In this document: positions 43,501 through 51,815 of the stretch, piece by piece
Layout of the letters: every line of letters begins with the position of its first letter
How positions within the stretch are numbered: position 1 is the stretch's first letter
Source of the DNA: Bacillus sp. ZZV12-4809
GTDB taxonomy: Bacteria > Bacillota > Bacilli > Bacillales > Cytobacillaceae
Direction: 5' to 3'
Length of the DNA stretch: 64,000 nucleotides
NCBI RefSeq assembly: GCF_009849585.1
Contig: NZ_VCRN01000019.1
Coordinates: 21,736 to 85,735 of the forward strand
Notes under the pieces: model-generated
Database searches by the model: none
What the model saw: only the letters and a program-made list of their open reading frames with translations
Told to the model about the DNA's origin: nothing
Program-made: the position numbers and the translations under genes

Positions 43501-44323
43501 TATTGTTTGTAAAGTAACGATCAGACCCTAACTCATCCCGTACACTTGCAGCTGCTTCACGTGGTTTGGAACGCCTTAAAACTTCATCGGTATTCATCGT
43601 CAGTTTATTGGTGTTTTGTCCGCTAGATAAAGAAATGCTCCCATATTTAAAATCTCTATTTGAAAAATCAAAAGGAACTATTAGAGGTGTATAGACAATA
43701 TGAGAGTCTACCTTTTTTATTAGATAGAGGGACCAAACAGCATCTTTACTGTCGTCAGGGAATAATTCATTAAGAGGTAAATAAGCATCAAATCCTACAC
43801 TTTCATAACGCATATTACAATCATAGTTTGGAGTATTCGTTGTTGAAGCGGAACATTCGTTATAGATACCAGATCCTTGGTTATTGTACTCAAGATCTTC
43901 GGTAGCGTATAATCCTCGTTGCTGTGCTTTAAATATTTTTATTGCCCCGGCTCCACTACCAGCAACTTTTTGAGCTGCGATGTAGGTTTCGTTATTAGAA
44001 CTTAAATGCCGTTTATGTCCAAAAATTACTGACCAGCCTCTAAATTCTAAATAAGGTTGTGTTCCCGTGCCGTTAAAATTCTTGTTAACGATACGTTGTC
44101 CGCCAGATATATATTTGTTGTAATATACATCGTAAATGAGCATTCTCCCGGTGTTCTCTTTGTAATGTTTCCCACCAGGCGTTTTATTCCACCCACTTCT
44201 TACTGTACTTGGAACATCAAATGGAGAATATTCAGCGGAACTTGCAGAGGGGAAGAAGAAAATACTTCCCCCTACAAGTAAAAAGAATAGAAATGCTATT
44301 AATTTGAATTTGATACGATTCAA
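40562..44323 (-). CDS. Large secreted repeat protein, 1253 aa
   Basis: It has a signal peptide (residues 1-30, cleaved after SSA) and three repeats of about 120 residues (400-780: SLTGARYINGNDYWVRENES, then HGHNYDIQYHYFDN). Ig/PKD-like repeats follow (PPTAGFNTDKAKYFNNESIK, ending TKTIEVVNRPS), and the C-terminal region has no obvious cell-wall anchor. The design is that of an extracellular adhesin or surface layer protein. The start is TTG 44323 with AAAGGTGAG upstream, 3 bp after the preceding gene's stop, so the two are co-translated. It may be a mating or attachment factor. Confidence 0.8.
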   Translation of the reverse strand: MNRIKFKLIAFLFFLLVGGSIFFFPSASSAEYSPFDVPSTVRSGWNKTPGGKHYKENTGRMLIYDVYYNKYISGGQRIVNKNFNGTGTQPYLEFRGWSVIFGHKRHLSSNNETYIAAQKVAGSGAGAIKIFKAQQRGLYATEDLEYNNQGSGIYNECSASTTNTPNYDCNMRYESVGFDAYLPLNELFPDDSKDAVWSLYLIKKVDSHIVYTPLIVPFDFSNRDFKYGSISLSSGQNTNKLTMNTDEVLRRSKPREAAASVRDELGSDRYFTNNTTYTRVDSEESQTAVWYGVRSPKDSNKTKWAATSYWRFSGDQARISYITENDPPEHIADSITNHRYRDGSNHWVQPNDTVTVMLRQYDKESGNKNQFLRMLGSGVEVRARHDFFDATNHNYHWVKSNHLVIEAAKRTENTKYGKVEWSVTPKTHGHTYDVQYHYTDNVGNAVGYDTGSGNTGLKLSVDGVAPTNITNSLTGARYINGNDYWVRENESVTITLRQRDPHSGNKYQYLRLLGSGVEVRSRHDFAAASDYNNHWIKSNHLVIDEANRTENTDYGTVKWNVTPKTHGHNYDIQYHYFDNVNNGRGYDTGEGDTGMNLRVDSVSPSHISHSLTGAKYVNNNVYWVNSDDKVTVQLMQHDGDSGNKRQYLRLAGNNIDVRSSHYFSESTNHQDSFFKSSHAVIEAANRQEQTAYGKVNWTVVPKTHGHLYDIQYYYQDNVDNISNVVIDESAKGYQSTNMKLGVDDAGPVIQYRNNEDTADFSSRDWSKESIKVRLKFNDAHSGYKRSRYVWTQSSSTPTESQWSSWSTNSNYVVTKSGKGQWYLHVQSEDNVGNVSTTYKGAYKFNNPPVAGFNTDKTTYYRDGTIKVTSTATDPDGDPLTYHYVLVKADGTKVTSTSVNPSFTGLDKPGTFTITQTVKDPEGATDSITKSVEVVNRPPTAGFNTDKAKYFNNESIKITSTASDIDGDKLTYVYELTKPDGSKVTSSAANPTFNGLQLIGVYTIVQTVKDTYNATDTITKTIEVVNRPSTITLTYDPTDPYEGDTINVCVRVHDADGHKMDVKIYVTEEGTFEKTVLTKTKVVSDTKHCYSFVSKHKKYTFRATSDDGYDETEVTTWVNVKPLTLKGYVKHTPDWQNKHQSLGHKDNQFYSGEKFLLEADVSPYPIEYVKSTLKATQANSVSINRTVSLGKTTSILYKGELYDPAFIEYPTNIKPGPAIFEFEVKYTNGVIKKDSVPIEILADSYKAFKLHRKY

Positions 44324-44325
44324 AT

Positions 44326-45309
44326 CTATCTCACCTTTCTAAATTTGAAAAACCAAATAACTCCTCCAATCGCCATTAAGATTAATAAGGAAAAGCCAAC
44401 CCAAATTTTATTGTTACTAGAATTTTGGTTGCTATCACTAGAAACATCTTTTAAAGCAGATTGACTATTAATTTTTTCTTCTGTTTGAATTGATTTTTCT
44501 TCTCCATCACCACCGTTATCCTCATCTTGATTTATAGTATCTTCAGATGACTTTTCATCTTCAGATTTGCTATCGTCTTTTTCTTTTGCTGCTTCATCAT
44601 TGGAGCTTTCTTTATCTCCAGAAGGTTTAGTTGATGCACTCGCCACCTCTTTTACTTGTTTTTCAGTGACTGATTTAGAATTTTCCTCATTGCCTTTTGC
44701 CTTTGATGTTGTTGTGGTATTTGTTGAAGTGTTTTTACTGCTTCCACCGCTACTATTAGATGAAGTTGATGTCTTATTTGTTTGACTTTGAGTTTCTGTA
44801 GGTTTAGACACCGGCTTCGTTGTCGGTTTTGACTCTGGCTTAGGCTGTGGCTTAGGCTCAGGTTTAGGCTGAGGTTTCGGTTCTGGCTTTGGTTGTGGTT
44901 TTGGCTCAGGCTTAGGCTTAGGCTGAGGCTTCGGTTCTGGTTTAGGTTCTGGTTTTGGCTCGGGCTTAGGCTCTGGTTTCGGTTTCGCCTTCAAGATAGT
45001 TGTTACAGTTAGTTCCGCTTGAAAAGGCTCCTCGAAGATAGATATTGTGAACTTTTGACCGCTTCTTGTTACTTCAGTAGTAACGTGGCCAACAACATGA
45101 AAGTTATTAGCGCTTGCAGAATAAAAGCCGTTAACCAACCCATTGCAGGGACCGGTTGCATTTGCCCAGTTGTTTTCTGTATGAATATCCGATTGAATTG
45201 TCATACTGCAGCTGGCCTTTGAACTTGCTTCTACGGAATTACTTTGAAAGATCCCTCCTATATTTGCAGCTAATAGTGTCGCTAACGTTGCCTTCATAAA
45301 TTTCCTCAT
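44326..45309 (-). CDS. Membrane-anchored Pro/Lys/Glu-rich stalk protein
   Basis: The 327-aa protein has a signal peptide (MRKFMKATLATLLAANIGGI..VEA), a small domain with two cysteines (residues 30-110), a KPEPKPEPKPQPKP stalk (about 112-165), a Ser/Thr/Asn-rich spacer and a C-terminal helix plus RKVR. There is no LPxTG motif. ATG 45309 has AAGGGG upstream; an upstream start at 45372 also has a purine-rich site. It precedes the large secreted protein and follows leader RNA copy 3. Confidence 0.75.
   Translation of the reverse strand: MRKFMKATLATLLAANIGGIFQSNSVEASSKASCSMTIQSDIHTENNWANATGPCNGLVNGFYSASANNFHVVGHVTTEVTRSGQKFTISIFEEPFQAELTVTTILKAKPKPEPKPEPKPEPKPEPKPQPKPKPEPKPQPKPEPKPQPKPEPKPQPKPESKPTTKPVSKPTETQSQTNKTSTSSNSSGGSSKNTSTNTTTTSKAKGNEENSKSVTEKQVKEVASASTKPSGDKESSNDEAAKEKDDSKSEDEKSSEDTINQDEDNGGDGEEKSIQTEEKINSQSALKDVSSDSNQNSSNNKIWVGFSLLILMAIGGVIWFFKFRKVR
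44811..44991 (-). repeat. Imperfect repeats coding the KPEPKPQP stalk
   Basis: Short units of about 6-12 bp alternate codons for Lys-Pro-Glu-Pro and Lys-Pro-Gln-Pro. Length could vary by slippage while the frame is kept in multiples of six bases. Confidence 0.7.
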
Positions 45310-45401
45310 TCGTCTTCCCCTTCTTTCTCTAGAATTTTCCTCGATTTTTGTTGCATTCTTTTGTCTCAACATGTGTTCTTCCCCCTATATTTTTTTTCAC
45401 A

Positions 45402-45532
45402 AAACAAAAACGGCTCCTTGGTAGAGGTTTTTAGGCAATAGTAAATAAATACTATAAGCCTTGTAACTCTTAAGTCCCAAAGAACCGCTCTTTTTGTGAA
45501 TCCGCTAACTCCAAAGTAGGAGATGCAATAAA
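45402..45532 (-). ncRNA. Structured leader RNA motif, copy 3
   Basis: Minus strand: hairpin CTCC/GGAG, TTAGCGG, stem strand CGGTTCTTTGG, a longer inner hairpin GGCTTATAGTA../..TACTATTGCC, stem strand CCAAGGAGCCG, then TTTTTG. The first hairpin, inner hairpin and stem all differ in sequence from copies 1 and 2 but keep pairing. It lies before the stalk-protein gene. Confidence 0.65.
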
Positions 45533-45607
45533 ATAGTAAAAGCTAACATCTGAGACTATTATATTAAATTTTGGAAGACTTTTCAAACATTGGTTAAATA
45601 TGAATAC

Positions 45608-45663
45608 AAAAAAACCCGAACAAACAATTGAATAAGTTCAATCATTCATTCGGGTTTTTCCCG
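45608..45663 (-). terminator. Leader/intergenic terminator of the CGGGAAAAACCCG type (D)
   Basis: On the minus strand CGGGAAAAACCCG begins the element; CCCGAA then pairs with TTCGGG across an inner hairpin (ATTGAA/TTCAAT), followed by T7. The first CGGG can alternatively pair with the CCCG, which would break the terminator. It ends the pilin-like operon or acts before leader RNA copy 3. Confidence 0.65.
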
Positions 45664-45730
45664 TTAGCCATATATTAATTTAATCATAATACATATGGGT
45701 ATTATGGGTCAATTAAATAAGAGCCATTAT

Positions 45731-46228
45731 TTATTTTTTATATTCATAAACCGCTGCCTGCCTTATAAAGCTCGAATCTCCGACAAACCAGCGGGGGCTT
45801 TCAGTACTAATAACTGCTATGACACTAGGACCATCAACAGTTTCCATAATCTTGAATTGGTCATTAACGTAAGTAAAAGGATAGGTCCTTGGATAACTAT
45901 CATCTATAAATTCAAGATGCAAAAGAAATATATCATTCTTATAAAAAGAACTTTTATTTGGTGTATAAACAAATCCGGAACCACTTTTAATATCTAAATT
46001 TTTTTCTAAACTGGCTTTAAGCTTATCTATGGCCTTATCCTGATCAAAAACAATTCGTCCATTTCCCAACTGTTCAGGATTAACAGCTAAGGCAGCGTCG
46101 TGAACAGCTAACTCCAAAGCATTTTTTAATTGCCTTGTAGCTGTTTTATCAGCATCAAGATTAAATTGAATTTGCGTTATGAATGCGAATAAGAGAATAA
46201 ATAGAATGGTTCTAAGGGTAGTAGCCAT
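45731..46228 (-). CDS. Tad-like pseudopilin or TadE/G-type protein, 165 aa
   Basis: A membrane helix at residues 5-22 is followed by a soluble C-terminal domain (LKNALELAVHDAALAVNPEQ and a beta-rich tail). Proteins of this shape with one N-terminal anchor occur at the end of tad operons. AGGAG precedes ATG 46228. It is the last gene of the pilus operon. Family assignment is from shape and position. Confidence 0.6.
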   Translation of the reverse strand: MATTLRTILFILLFAFITQIQFNLDADKTATRQLKNALELAVHDAALAVNPEQLGNGRIVFDQDKAIDKLKASLEKNLDIKSGSGFVYTPNKSSFYKNDIFLLHLEFIDDSYPRTYPFTYVNDQFKIMETVDGPSVIAVISTESPRWFVGDSSFIRQAAVYEYKK

Positions 46229-46239
46229 ACAAATAACTC

Positions 46240-46617
46240 CTAATTAATATATTCACTTAAGATTTTGGTTTCCTTTTTAAAAGTACCCGGACCTTGATTA
46301 AAAATATCTAGAATAAAAATGAAACTTCTTGGGGCTTCAATACTTGCTTCTATATATTGGTTACGGGGTGTTAATGATTGTGTGGCTGTTACCTTAATTT
46401 TTGATTCATCAAAGTTATACCTATCTACTAAAGTGTCTTTCATCTCATCAATAATAGCGGGAGTGAATCTGCCTTCTATCGATGCTTTCTTTGCTCCCTC
46501 GGTGAGAACTACTTCTACAGCTTCTCTATGTAGACTATCAAGATAAGCCAGAATCGGAGCAAACATAATATTTATGACAATAAAAAGGGTCATCCATTCT
46601 CCTAATGTCTTTGACAT
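46240..46617 (-). CDS. TadE-like minor pilin, 125 aa
   Basis: N-terminal helix (WMTLFIVINIMFAPILAYLD) followed by a short soluble domain (LTEGAKKASIEGRFTPAIID) that matches TadE/Flp-associated minor pilins. AAGGAGG precedes the ATG at 46617. It lies 11 bp before the 165-aa gene. Confidence 0.65.
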   Translation of the reverse strand: MSKTLGEWMTLFIVINIMFAPILAYLDSLHREAVEVVLTEGAKKASIEGRFTPAIIDEMKDTLVDRYNFDESKIKVTATQSLTPRNQYIEASIEAPRSFIFILDIFNQGPGTFKKETKILSEYIN

Positions 46618-46672
46618 TTAAGAATCCTCCTTAGTAAGGGGGAAGCTATGATGCCTCCCCCTCATTTAAAAA

Positions 46673-46834
46673 TTAATTACCATCAGATGGCAGGTTGTTA
46701 CTAATACCAGTAATTTCAGTTTGATATTCTGTAGATTCTGAGCTGATCATGTTGTATCCAATAAAGAATAGAAATGCGCTAATCGATACTACTGTTACTG
46801 CAATTTTTAAGAATGTAGATAATGTTTGATTCAT
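46673..46834 (-). CDS. Flp-like micro-pilin 1, 53 aa
   Basis: The product starts MNQTLSTFLKIAVTVVSISA, then has a short polar tail. It shares its pattern (xTLSTFLKIAxTxVxISAF) with the gene at 47026-47169. GGAGG is close before the ATG. Three such genes in a row between the TadB/C-like genes and the minor pilins fit a Flp-type major pilin cluster. It lacks the usual Gly and Glu-Tyr of Flp precursors. Confidence 0.65.
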   Translation of the reverse strand: MNQTLSTFLKIAVTVVSISAFLFFIGYNMISSESTEYQTEITGISNNLPSDGN

Positions 46835-46861
46835 GGTTAAATTCCTCCAATAATAAATAAT

Positions 46862-47014
46862 TTATTTAAATTTTATTTGGTGCTCAGTATTTAACATTTG
46901 TTCATGATGATTATTTTTTTGCTTTAAAGAATCATAGGCAACTCCAAAGAGAAGTCCAGTGATAATTATGACGATAGATGCCATTAACATAAAAGTGGCT
47001 AATGATTTATTCAC
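46862..47014 (-). CDS. Micro-pilin-like membrane peptide 2, 50 aa
   Basis: GTG start with AGGGTG upstream. It has one strong helix (SLATFMLMASIVIIITGLLF) and a charged tail. It is less similar to the other two than they are to each other, so it may have a different role in the fibre or its membrane base. Confidence 0.55.
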   Translation of the reverse strand: MNKSLATFMLMASIVIIITGLLFGVAYDSLKQKNNHHEQMLNTEHQIKFK

Positions 47015-47025
47015 ACGTTTTCACC

Positions 47026-47169
47026 CTATCCACTATTTGTTATGTAATCAGCAATGGAATCTGAAATGCTGCCCATATCTGTAAACATAGCTCCAAAAAT
47101 AAAGGCACTGATTACAACTGCAGTGATGGCAATTTTCATAAATGTGCTTAGTGAAGTATTTATCGACAT
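47026..47169 (-). CDS. Flp-like micro-pilin 3, 47 aa
   Basis: The sequence MSINTSLSTFMKIAITAVVI is followed by SAFIFGAMFTDMG and a short polar end. It is a paralogue of the 53-aa peptide. GGAGGTGATGTCG holds the ribosome site and start. It is directly downstream of the TadC-like gene. Confidence 0.65.
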   Translation of the reverse strand: MSINTSLSTFMKIAITAVVISAFIFGAMFTDMGSISDSIADYITNSG

Positions 47170-47195
47170 CACCTCCTTAAAGGAATGTAGAATTA

Positions 47196-48110
47196 TTACA
47201 TTCTGGAAGATTTCAATATAACTGATACCATTGTTACGATGACCACAAGGAAGTTCAGGATTATCAAAAAGTGAGTTATCTTAATAGGAATTCCTAATAA
47301 ATCAGTAGTGATTTTTCTCTTCCTTCTATAATTTTCAATTTGCGAACGAACAAACATATTATGCATTCCGCGTAAATGTCCCAAAGCGGTTTTTCTGTCT
47401 AAGTCATCTAAACTTTTTATAACACCTATTAACGCCTGGGATTCTTTTGAATTAAGCTCTTTTTCAAACTGCTCTAAAGCCGCTTTTGGTCCTTCATCGT
47501 TACTCCAGGCAGTTAGAAGTTTTGTGAGTGGCTTGTCCAAAACAACGAAGTAGGGTTTAATATTTCGCAATATATTATAGGTATTGATCCTGCTGATGTT
47601 CATCATTTCAATCTCGTTAATTAGTAAGTCATATAACATAAAAACTTCCGCGTGCTTTTTTGCTTGGTGGTATTCGATAACTCTCTTCATCAAATAAACA
47701 AACAAAGAATATGGGTTGCTTGGTGCAGCCAGGAGAGCAAGTAATAAGATGATAACAGCTGCTACCATTGTTAATTTCTGTGCTCCTCCATTAATGAAAA
47801 TCGGAAGAATTACGTAGTATATAGTTAGGAAAAGGATGAACCCAAAAGTAACAAGATAGTATTTTAAACCAGTAATGCCCAAAGGATACTGAGCAAGCTT
47901 TAGCCATTCCTCTGCTTTAGTTTCTTTTGAACTAGAAACAAGCTTCTCTTTATTCTTTATTAAGCTATTTCTGAAACGGATTCGGGTTTGTACTCTTTCT
48001 GCTTGTGAACTTAATCCTGTATAAACCAACACACCGGCTAAACATGATAAAAGAAGAGAGAGTGTATACATTACATATGGAAGATATTTAAAGAAAATAG
48101 TCTCAGCCAA
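47196..48110 (-). CDS. TadC-like type II secretion F-domain protein
   Basis: The 304-aa protein has an N-terminal helix, a central hydrophobic pair (residues 90-135), a GspF-like cytoplasmic region (HAEVFMLYDLLINEIEMMNI, DDLDRKTALGHLRGMHNMFV) and a C-terminal helix. TadB/TadC proteins form the inner platform of Flp pili. Start TTG 48110 with GAGGAG upstream. It lies 15 bp after the TadB-like gene. Confidence 0.72.
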   Translation of the reverse strand: MAETIFFKYLPYVMYTLSLLLSCLAGVLVYTGLSSQAERVQTRIRFRNSLIKNKEKLVSSSKETKAEEWLKLAQYPLGITGLKYYLVTFGFILFLTIYYVILPIFINGGAQKLTMVAAVIILLLALLAAPSNPYSLFVYLMKRVIEYHQAKKHAEVFMLYDLLINEIEMMNISRINTYNILRNIKPYFVVLDKPLTKLLTAWSNDEGPKAALEQFEKELNSKESQALIGVIKSLDDLDRKTALGHLRGMHNMFVRSQIENYRRKRKITTDLLGIPIKITHFLIILNFLVVIVTMVSVILKSSRM

Positions 48111-48125
48111 GGGGTTACGCTCCTC

Positions 48126-49109
48126 TTATAAGTCATTTTTGGGCCTTTTCAGGAATGCCGAAATAATAATTGAGAAAACAACGCCTAATAAACAAACTGA
48201 AAATAATAGGATGGTCCATTGGCTACCAAACTGCAGTTTCCACCAATCCTGAGCACCAGAAGAGTAGTACCCAAGGATAAGCGACCCAATAAAAACCGGA
48301 ATGGTTAAGTATCCGTTGTATACAGAATCCATTGTTTGAGATTTTTCTTCTTCTAACATTTCTTCCGTTTCTTCCATCTGCTTTGTTAATACCATTAAGG
48401 CATTAAGAACCTTTTCGTTATAGAGGTAAGCCTTTAAGATAATACTTCCTAGACGTTTCGACCAGTTTGTCCCTGCTGTATAAGTAAATACCTGAACACT
48501 TTCACGGAGTTCATACTCATTCCTTGAGACCTGGAGATCAGAAATTAACTTAACGATTACTTTCCTTAATTCTGGACTCCTGATATCTTTTTGAGTTTCA
48601 GATAAAGCATGATACATATCGTTATGCATTGCATTGTAATTTTGAGTAAGCTTTTGAACTATGTTCAGAAATTCCAAACTCATGAGATAACGTATCTTAT
48701 TAAGTTTTAACCTTAAGAATAAATAAGGGATTAAAAGTAATAGAAAGCCAAACGTCACAGATACAAAAATATCTCCAAAAACGAATAGGATAAAAACTCC
48801 TGATAAGACCCCTAACAGTATTGAAAGAATAAGGAAAATTTCTACACTGTTTTCATTCCTTTCTTCACTAGTCGTTTTTATTAATAGGTTAAGATGCTTT
48901 AATAGGGGATTTTTGTATTCGTGACTCCTAGACAAAACAGCTTTCGTTTTGACCTTCCGGATCCTATATTTGTAATTCCACTCATTTACCTTCGTTTTTA
49001 TTGATGACAGCATAATTGTTTTAGCAGTCCATAATGACAGGCAGAGAAGAATTGCATATAGAAAGTAATTTACGCCAATTTGCCATACCCAGTGTAAGAT
49101 GCTATCCAT
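48126..49109 (-). CDS. TadB-like type II secretion F-domain protein
   Basis: The 327-aa protein has four membrane helices arranged as in TadB: one at the N-terminus, two around residues 90-130, two near the C-terminus, with a helical GspF-like region between (MSLEFLNIVQKLTQNYNAMH and EEKSQTMDSVYNGYLTIPVF). The ATG overlaps the stop of the TadA-like gene. Confidence 0.72.
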   Translation of the reverse strand: MDSILHWVWQIGVNYFLYAILLCLSLWTAKTIMLSSIKTKVNEWNYKYRIRKVKTKAVLSRSHEYKNPLLKHLNLLIKTTSEERNENSVEIFLILSILLGVLSGVFILFVFGDIFVSVTFGFLLLLIPYLFLRLKLNKIRYLMSLEFLNIVQKLTQNYNAMHNDMYHALSETQKDIRSPELRKVIVKLISDLQVSRNEYELRESVQVFTYTAGTNWSKRLGSIILKAYLYNEKVLNALMVLTKQMEETEEMLEEEKSQTMDSVYNGYLTIPVFIGSLILGYYSSGAQDWWKLQFGSQWTILLFSVCLLGVVFSIIISAFLKRPKNDL

Positions 49110-50628
49110 CTAGATTCTCTCCCAAGAGGGTATCGATAATTTGATCCTTTATTTTTAAGTAATCCTTCATTGGTGATTGTCTTTCTTTATCTTTTAAATG
49201 CTTAATGAGAATTTTTGTATCTTCTAGACTTTCAGCTGCCATAAGAGTTAATAAATCTTTTGTGATATTAGAAGAATAGTAATATTTATCTGTTACTGGA
49301 CTGTACCTGACTAAATCTTGTGTTCGGTGAGCCCTTTTATCTTCATCCCATATGATTTCGGTGACTCCAATAACTCGCTTTCTTCTCCTATCTCGATCCG
49401 CGCTCATGGTTACAATAATGTCAATATTACGCGCTACTCGTTCCAATTCATTTTCAAAGTTCCGATTAGGAAACTCGTCTAAGATATGTCGGGTAATCTG
49501 CGGTGCCACATTTTCTACAGATGTAAGGTGATAGGTTGAAAATGCTCCCCTTTCCCCACGTTCACAAGCTTGGAGATAGCCTTCAGTTTCAAGACTTCGT
49601 ATTTCTCCAACTATGATATAGTCGTGCTCCATTCTTAGCAGTCTTGGGACAGCATGATGGAGATCGCCTTCTTTGGCTTGTATTTCAAAGATAAGCCGGT
49701 CTTTAAATTGTTTGGATAAATCCAACTCAAAGTGCTTCTCCATAACAGCAGCAACATAGCTGGAATCCCGTTCTCTCAACATAGATTTCATAAAAGTCGA
49801 CTTAGCGGACCGGACACGGCCGGCAAAAATGGTGTTAGCCATTACCCTGGATAATGCACGAAACAAGGGAATATCATCTACAAGAATAGTTCCTAAATTA
49901 GCTTGTTCCTCAAGGCTCATATTTTTTACAACAAAGCGGCGGAACATGATGTAATTTTCTTTCCCTCTTGGTTTTTGGATCATAGTGATACGGCTTCCGT
50001 CTTCTCTTTCTATTTCAAGTTCCGGTGTTTGTTCATTAATAACCGCATCTTTGACCCTCATAGTAAAAGCCCTTTTTATTCGTTCGACAGCCTCTACATT
50101 TTCAAATTCCTCTATTTGTTTTGTAAATTGACCATCAATATCAAGCCAAAGTTCTTTTCCACGTATGACGGCTGCTTCACTATTCGGAAGCTTGTCCCAT
50201 TTGTGAAGGATACTGACTCCCCATACTTCATGAAAGATAGCTTCAGCAAGGGAATCATAAAAGCGAGGATACTCATTAGTGGTAATATTCTCTGTTTGTA
50301 AAACCTCATTGATCTTCGTAATAAAGTAAGACATTGCTTGTGCATCACCAATTACTGCTTTATGCTGACGTTCCAACCAAATATTTTCATTGTAGTGTAC
50401 TTCATCGAGGTCTTTTCCTTTTTCTCTGTTAGGTTCTGAAATGGATCCATCTACAATAATGTCATTTAATTGCTCCCGGACCTTTTGGCAGATATCTTTA
50501 AAGGACCTCTTTCTCGCAAAGGTTGTAATGTAATTTACTTTTAACCCTTTTTTTTGAACGGTCTCTGCCAACCAATCAGAAGAACTAAATTCTTTTTCGA
50601 CTCCCAATTCCATTTTAATTTGCTTCAA
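49102..50628 (-). CDS. TadA/CpaF-like secretion ATPase
   Basis: The 508-aa protein has an N-terminal helical domain and a VirB11/CpaF-type ATPase core: Walker A-like FAGRVRSAKSTFMKSM (the usual GK is AK, but the Lys-Ser-Thr is kept), a DYIIVGEIRSLETEGYLQAC Walker B/Asp box and a His box (FSTYHLTSVENV). It would power pilus assembly. TTG 50628 follows AGGAGGTGG by 6 nt. pXO1 carries a VirB11-like gene in a comparable setting. Confidence 0.8.
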   Translation of the reverse strand: MKQIKMELGVEKEFSSSDWLAETVQKKGLKVNYITTFARKRSFKDICQKVREQLNDIIVDGSISEPNREKGKDLDEVHYNENIWLERQHKAVIGDAQAMSYFITKINEVLQTENITTNEYPRFYDSLAEAIFHEVWGVSILHKWDKLPNSEAAVIRGKELWLDIDGQFTKQIEEFENVEAVERIKRAFTMRVKDAVINEQTPELEIEREDGSRITMIQKPRGKENYIMFRRFVVKNMSLEEQANLGTILVDDIPLFRALSRVMANTIFAGRVRSAKSTFMKSMLRERDSSYVAAVMEKHFELDLSKQFKDRLIFEIQAKEGDLHHAVPRLLRMEHDYIIVGEIRSLETEGYLQACERGERGAFSTYHLTSVENVAPQITRHILDEFPNRNFENELERVARNIDIIVTMSADRDRRRKRVIGVTEIIWDEDKRAHRTQDLVRYSPVTDKYYYSSNITKDLLTLMAAESLEDTKILIKHLKDKERQSPMKDYLKIKDQIIDTLLGENLDG

Positions 50629-50641
50629 CGATAACCACCTC

Positions 50642-51799
50642 CTATTTCAAGAAAGAAAAGAATCTCTTTTTCTCATTCCGTTCTTCTATAAGCTGCTCTT
50701 TTTCGGTTAGCCTACATTCAGAAATAATTAAATTCGATAGCAGGTCTAAGTTTTTTGTATAATAAGAATCCGATACATCATATAGGAGCCTCTTTTGATA
50801 TGCGGCCATCGCTCCTAGGTCACCCATATCAGGCAGTGTGGCTACCTTGGTCATTCCGAGCTCTTCTTCTAATGCCTTTTCATTAATTAGCATGTTGGCC
50901 GGTTGAAAACGATTAATAATCAACATAAAGTCGTCTGACACACCACCAGTAGGCTCAATAAGTTGTTGGAAAACGTAAGGGAAGTAACCTCTATAACCTT
51001 TTTCTTCTTGGTTTGTTACCAAAAAGCGTAAATTGCTAGATATATAGGATTGAACCGTTGGAGCGGTATCAAAATGAGTACCGGCATCGATTAAAATCAC
51101 ATCGAATAGTTGCTGAGCGACTTTAATAAGATGTTCAATTTCATGTGGTTGGTAAAACCGTTGCATCTTAATATCCCGGTTTCCTGCAAGGTGATAAAAC
51201 CCATTTTGATGTGAAACCGCTTCTGAAAGCCTTGCTGGTGTTAAGTTTTGGGTCTTCAGGTCAACTTTTAAGTCATTTAAATAATTTCCGTTATAGTGAT
51301 AAAAATAATCAGATGGATCCCAGCTGTTTAAACTTAGGACCAGGACTTTCTCTTCTATCTTATTCGAGAGTGACCGGGCAAGATTTAGGGTAGTAGTTGA
51401 AACACCCGCCCCGCTATGGGTACCGAAAAAACTGACAAGTCTTTTTGAAAGGTAATCATCTTTGTTTGTAATCTGATTAATAATTTCATCTACAACTTGA
51501 TCCACTGTTGAATATTCACTTAAGACCTTGACCTTATAGGCAGCACATAAGCGGGTAATATTTCGCATGATAATATCGCTGTTTACTCCAAGCGGTTTAT
51601 AAAAGACTAAACTCTCCGGAAAAAGATCTCTAACTTGTTGTAAACTATCTAAATCAAAACTCTCACCATCTAATAAAATGGCATTGATTTCAACATTTGT
51701 TTTTGTTGCTTCGTCAATTATAAGTACTGTCGTGATTTCCTCATGTTTTTCAAACCGTTCTTTATAGATAGAGTTTTTTGATATCACTAATAGATTCAT
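50642..51799 (-). CDS. CpaE-like protein with degenerate deviant Walker A
   Basis: The 385-aa protein has an N-terminal receiver-like region and a MinD/ParA-type fold (FFGTHSGAGVSTTTLNLARS, VILIDAGTHFDTAPT). The conserved Lys of the deviant Walker A is Val here, so ATP hydrolysis is doubtful. ATG 51799 has AAAGGAGAG upstream; the upstream frame to 51862 is unlikely. CpaE helps localise Flp pilus assembly. Confidence 0.7.
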   Translation of the reverse strand: MNLLVISKNSIYKERFEKHEEITTVLIIDEATKTNVEINAILLDGESFDLDSLQQVRDLFPESLVFYKPLGVNSDIIMRNITRLCAAYKVKVLSEYSTVDQVVDEIINQITNKDDYLSKRLVSFFGTHSGAGVSTTTLNLARSLSNKIEEKVLVLSLNSWDPSDYFYHYNGNYLNDLKVDLKTQNLTPARLSEAVSHQNGFYHLAGNRDIKMQRFYQPHEIEHLIKVAQQLFDVILIDAGTHFDTAPTVQSYISSNLRFLVTNQEEKGYRGYFPYVFQQLIEPTGGVSDDFMLIINRFQPANMLINEKALEEELGMTKVATLPDMGDLGAMAAYQKRLLYDVSDSYYTKNLDLLSNLIISECRLTEKEQLIEERNEKKRFFSFLK

Positions 51800-51815
51800 G
51801 GGATAATACTCTCCT

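Noticed and set aside
44811..44991. Possible CRISPR-like repeats
   Set aside because: The repeats are short coding units for KPEPKPQP with no spacers; no CRISPR array or cas gene seen in the window.
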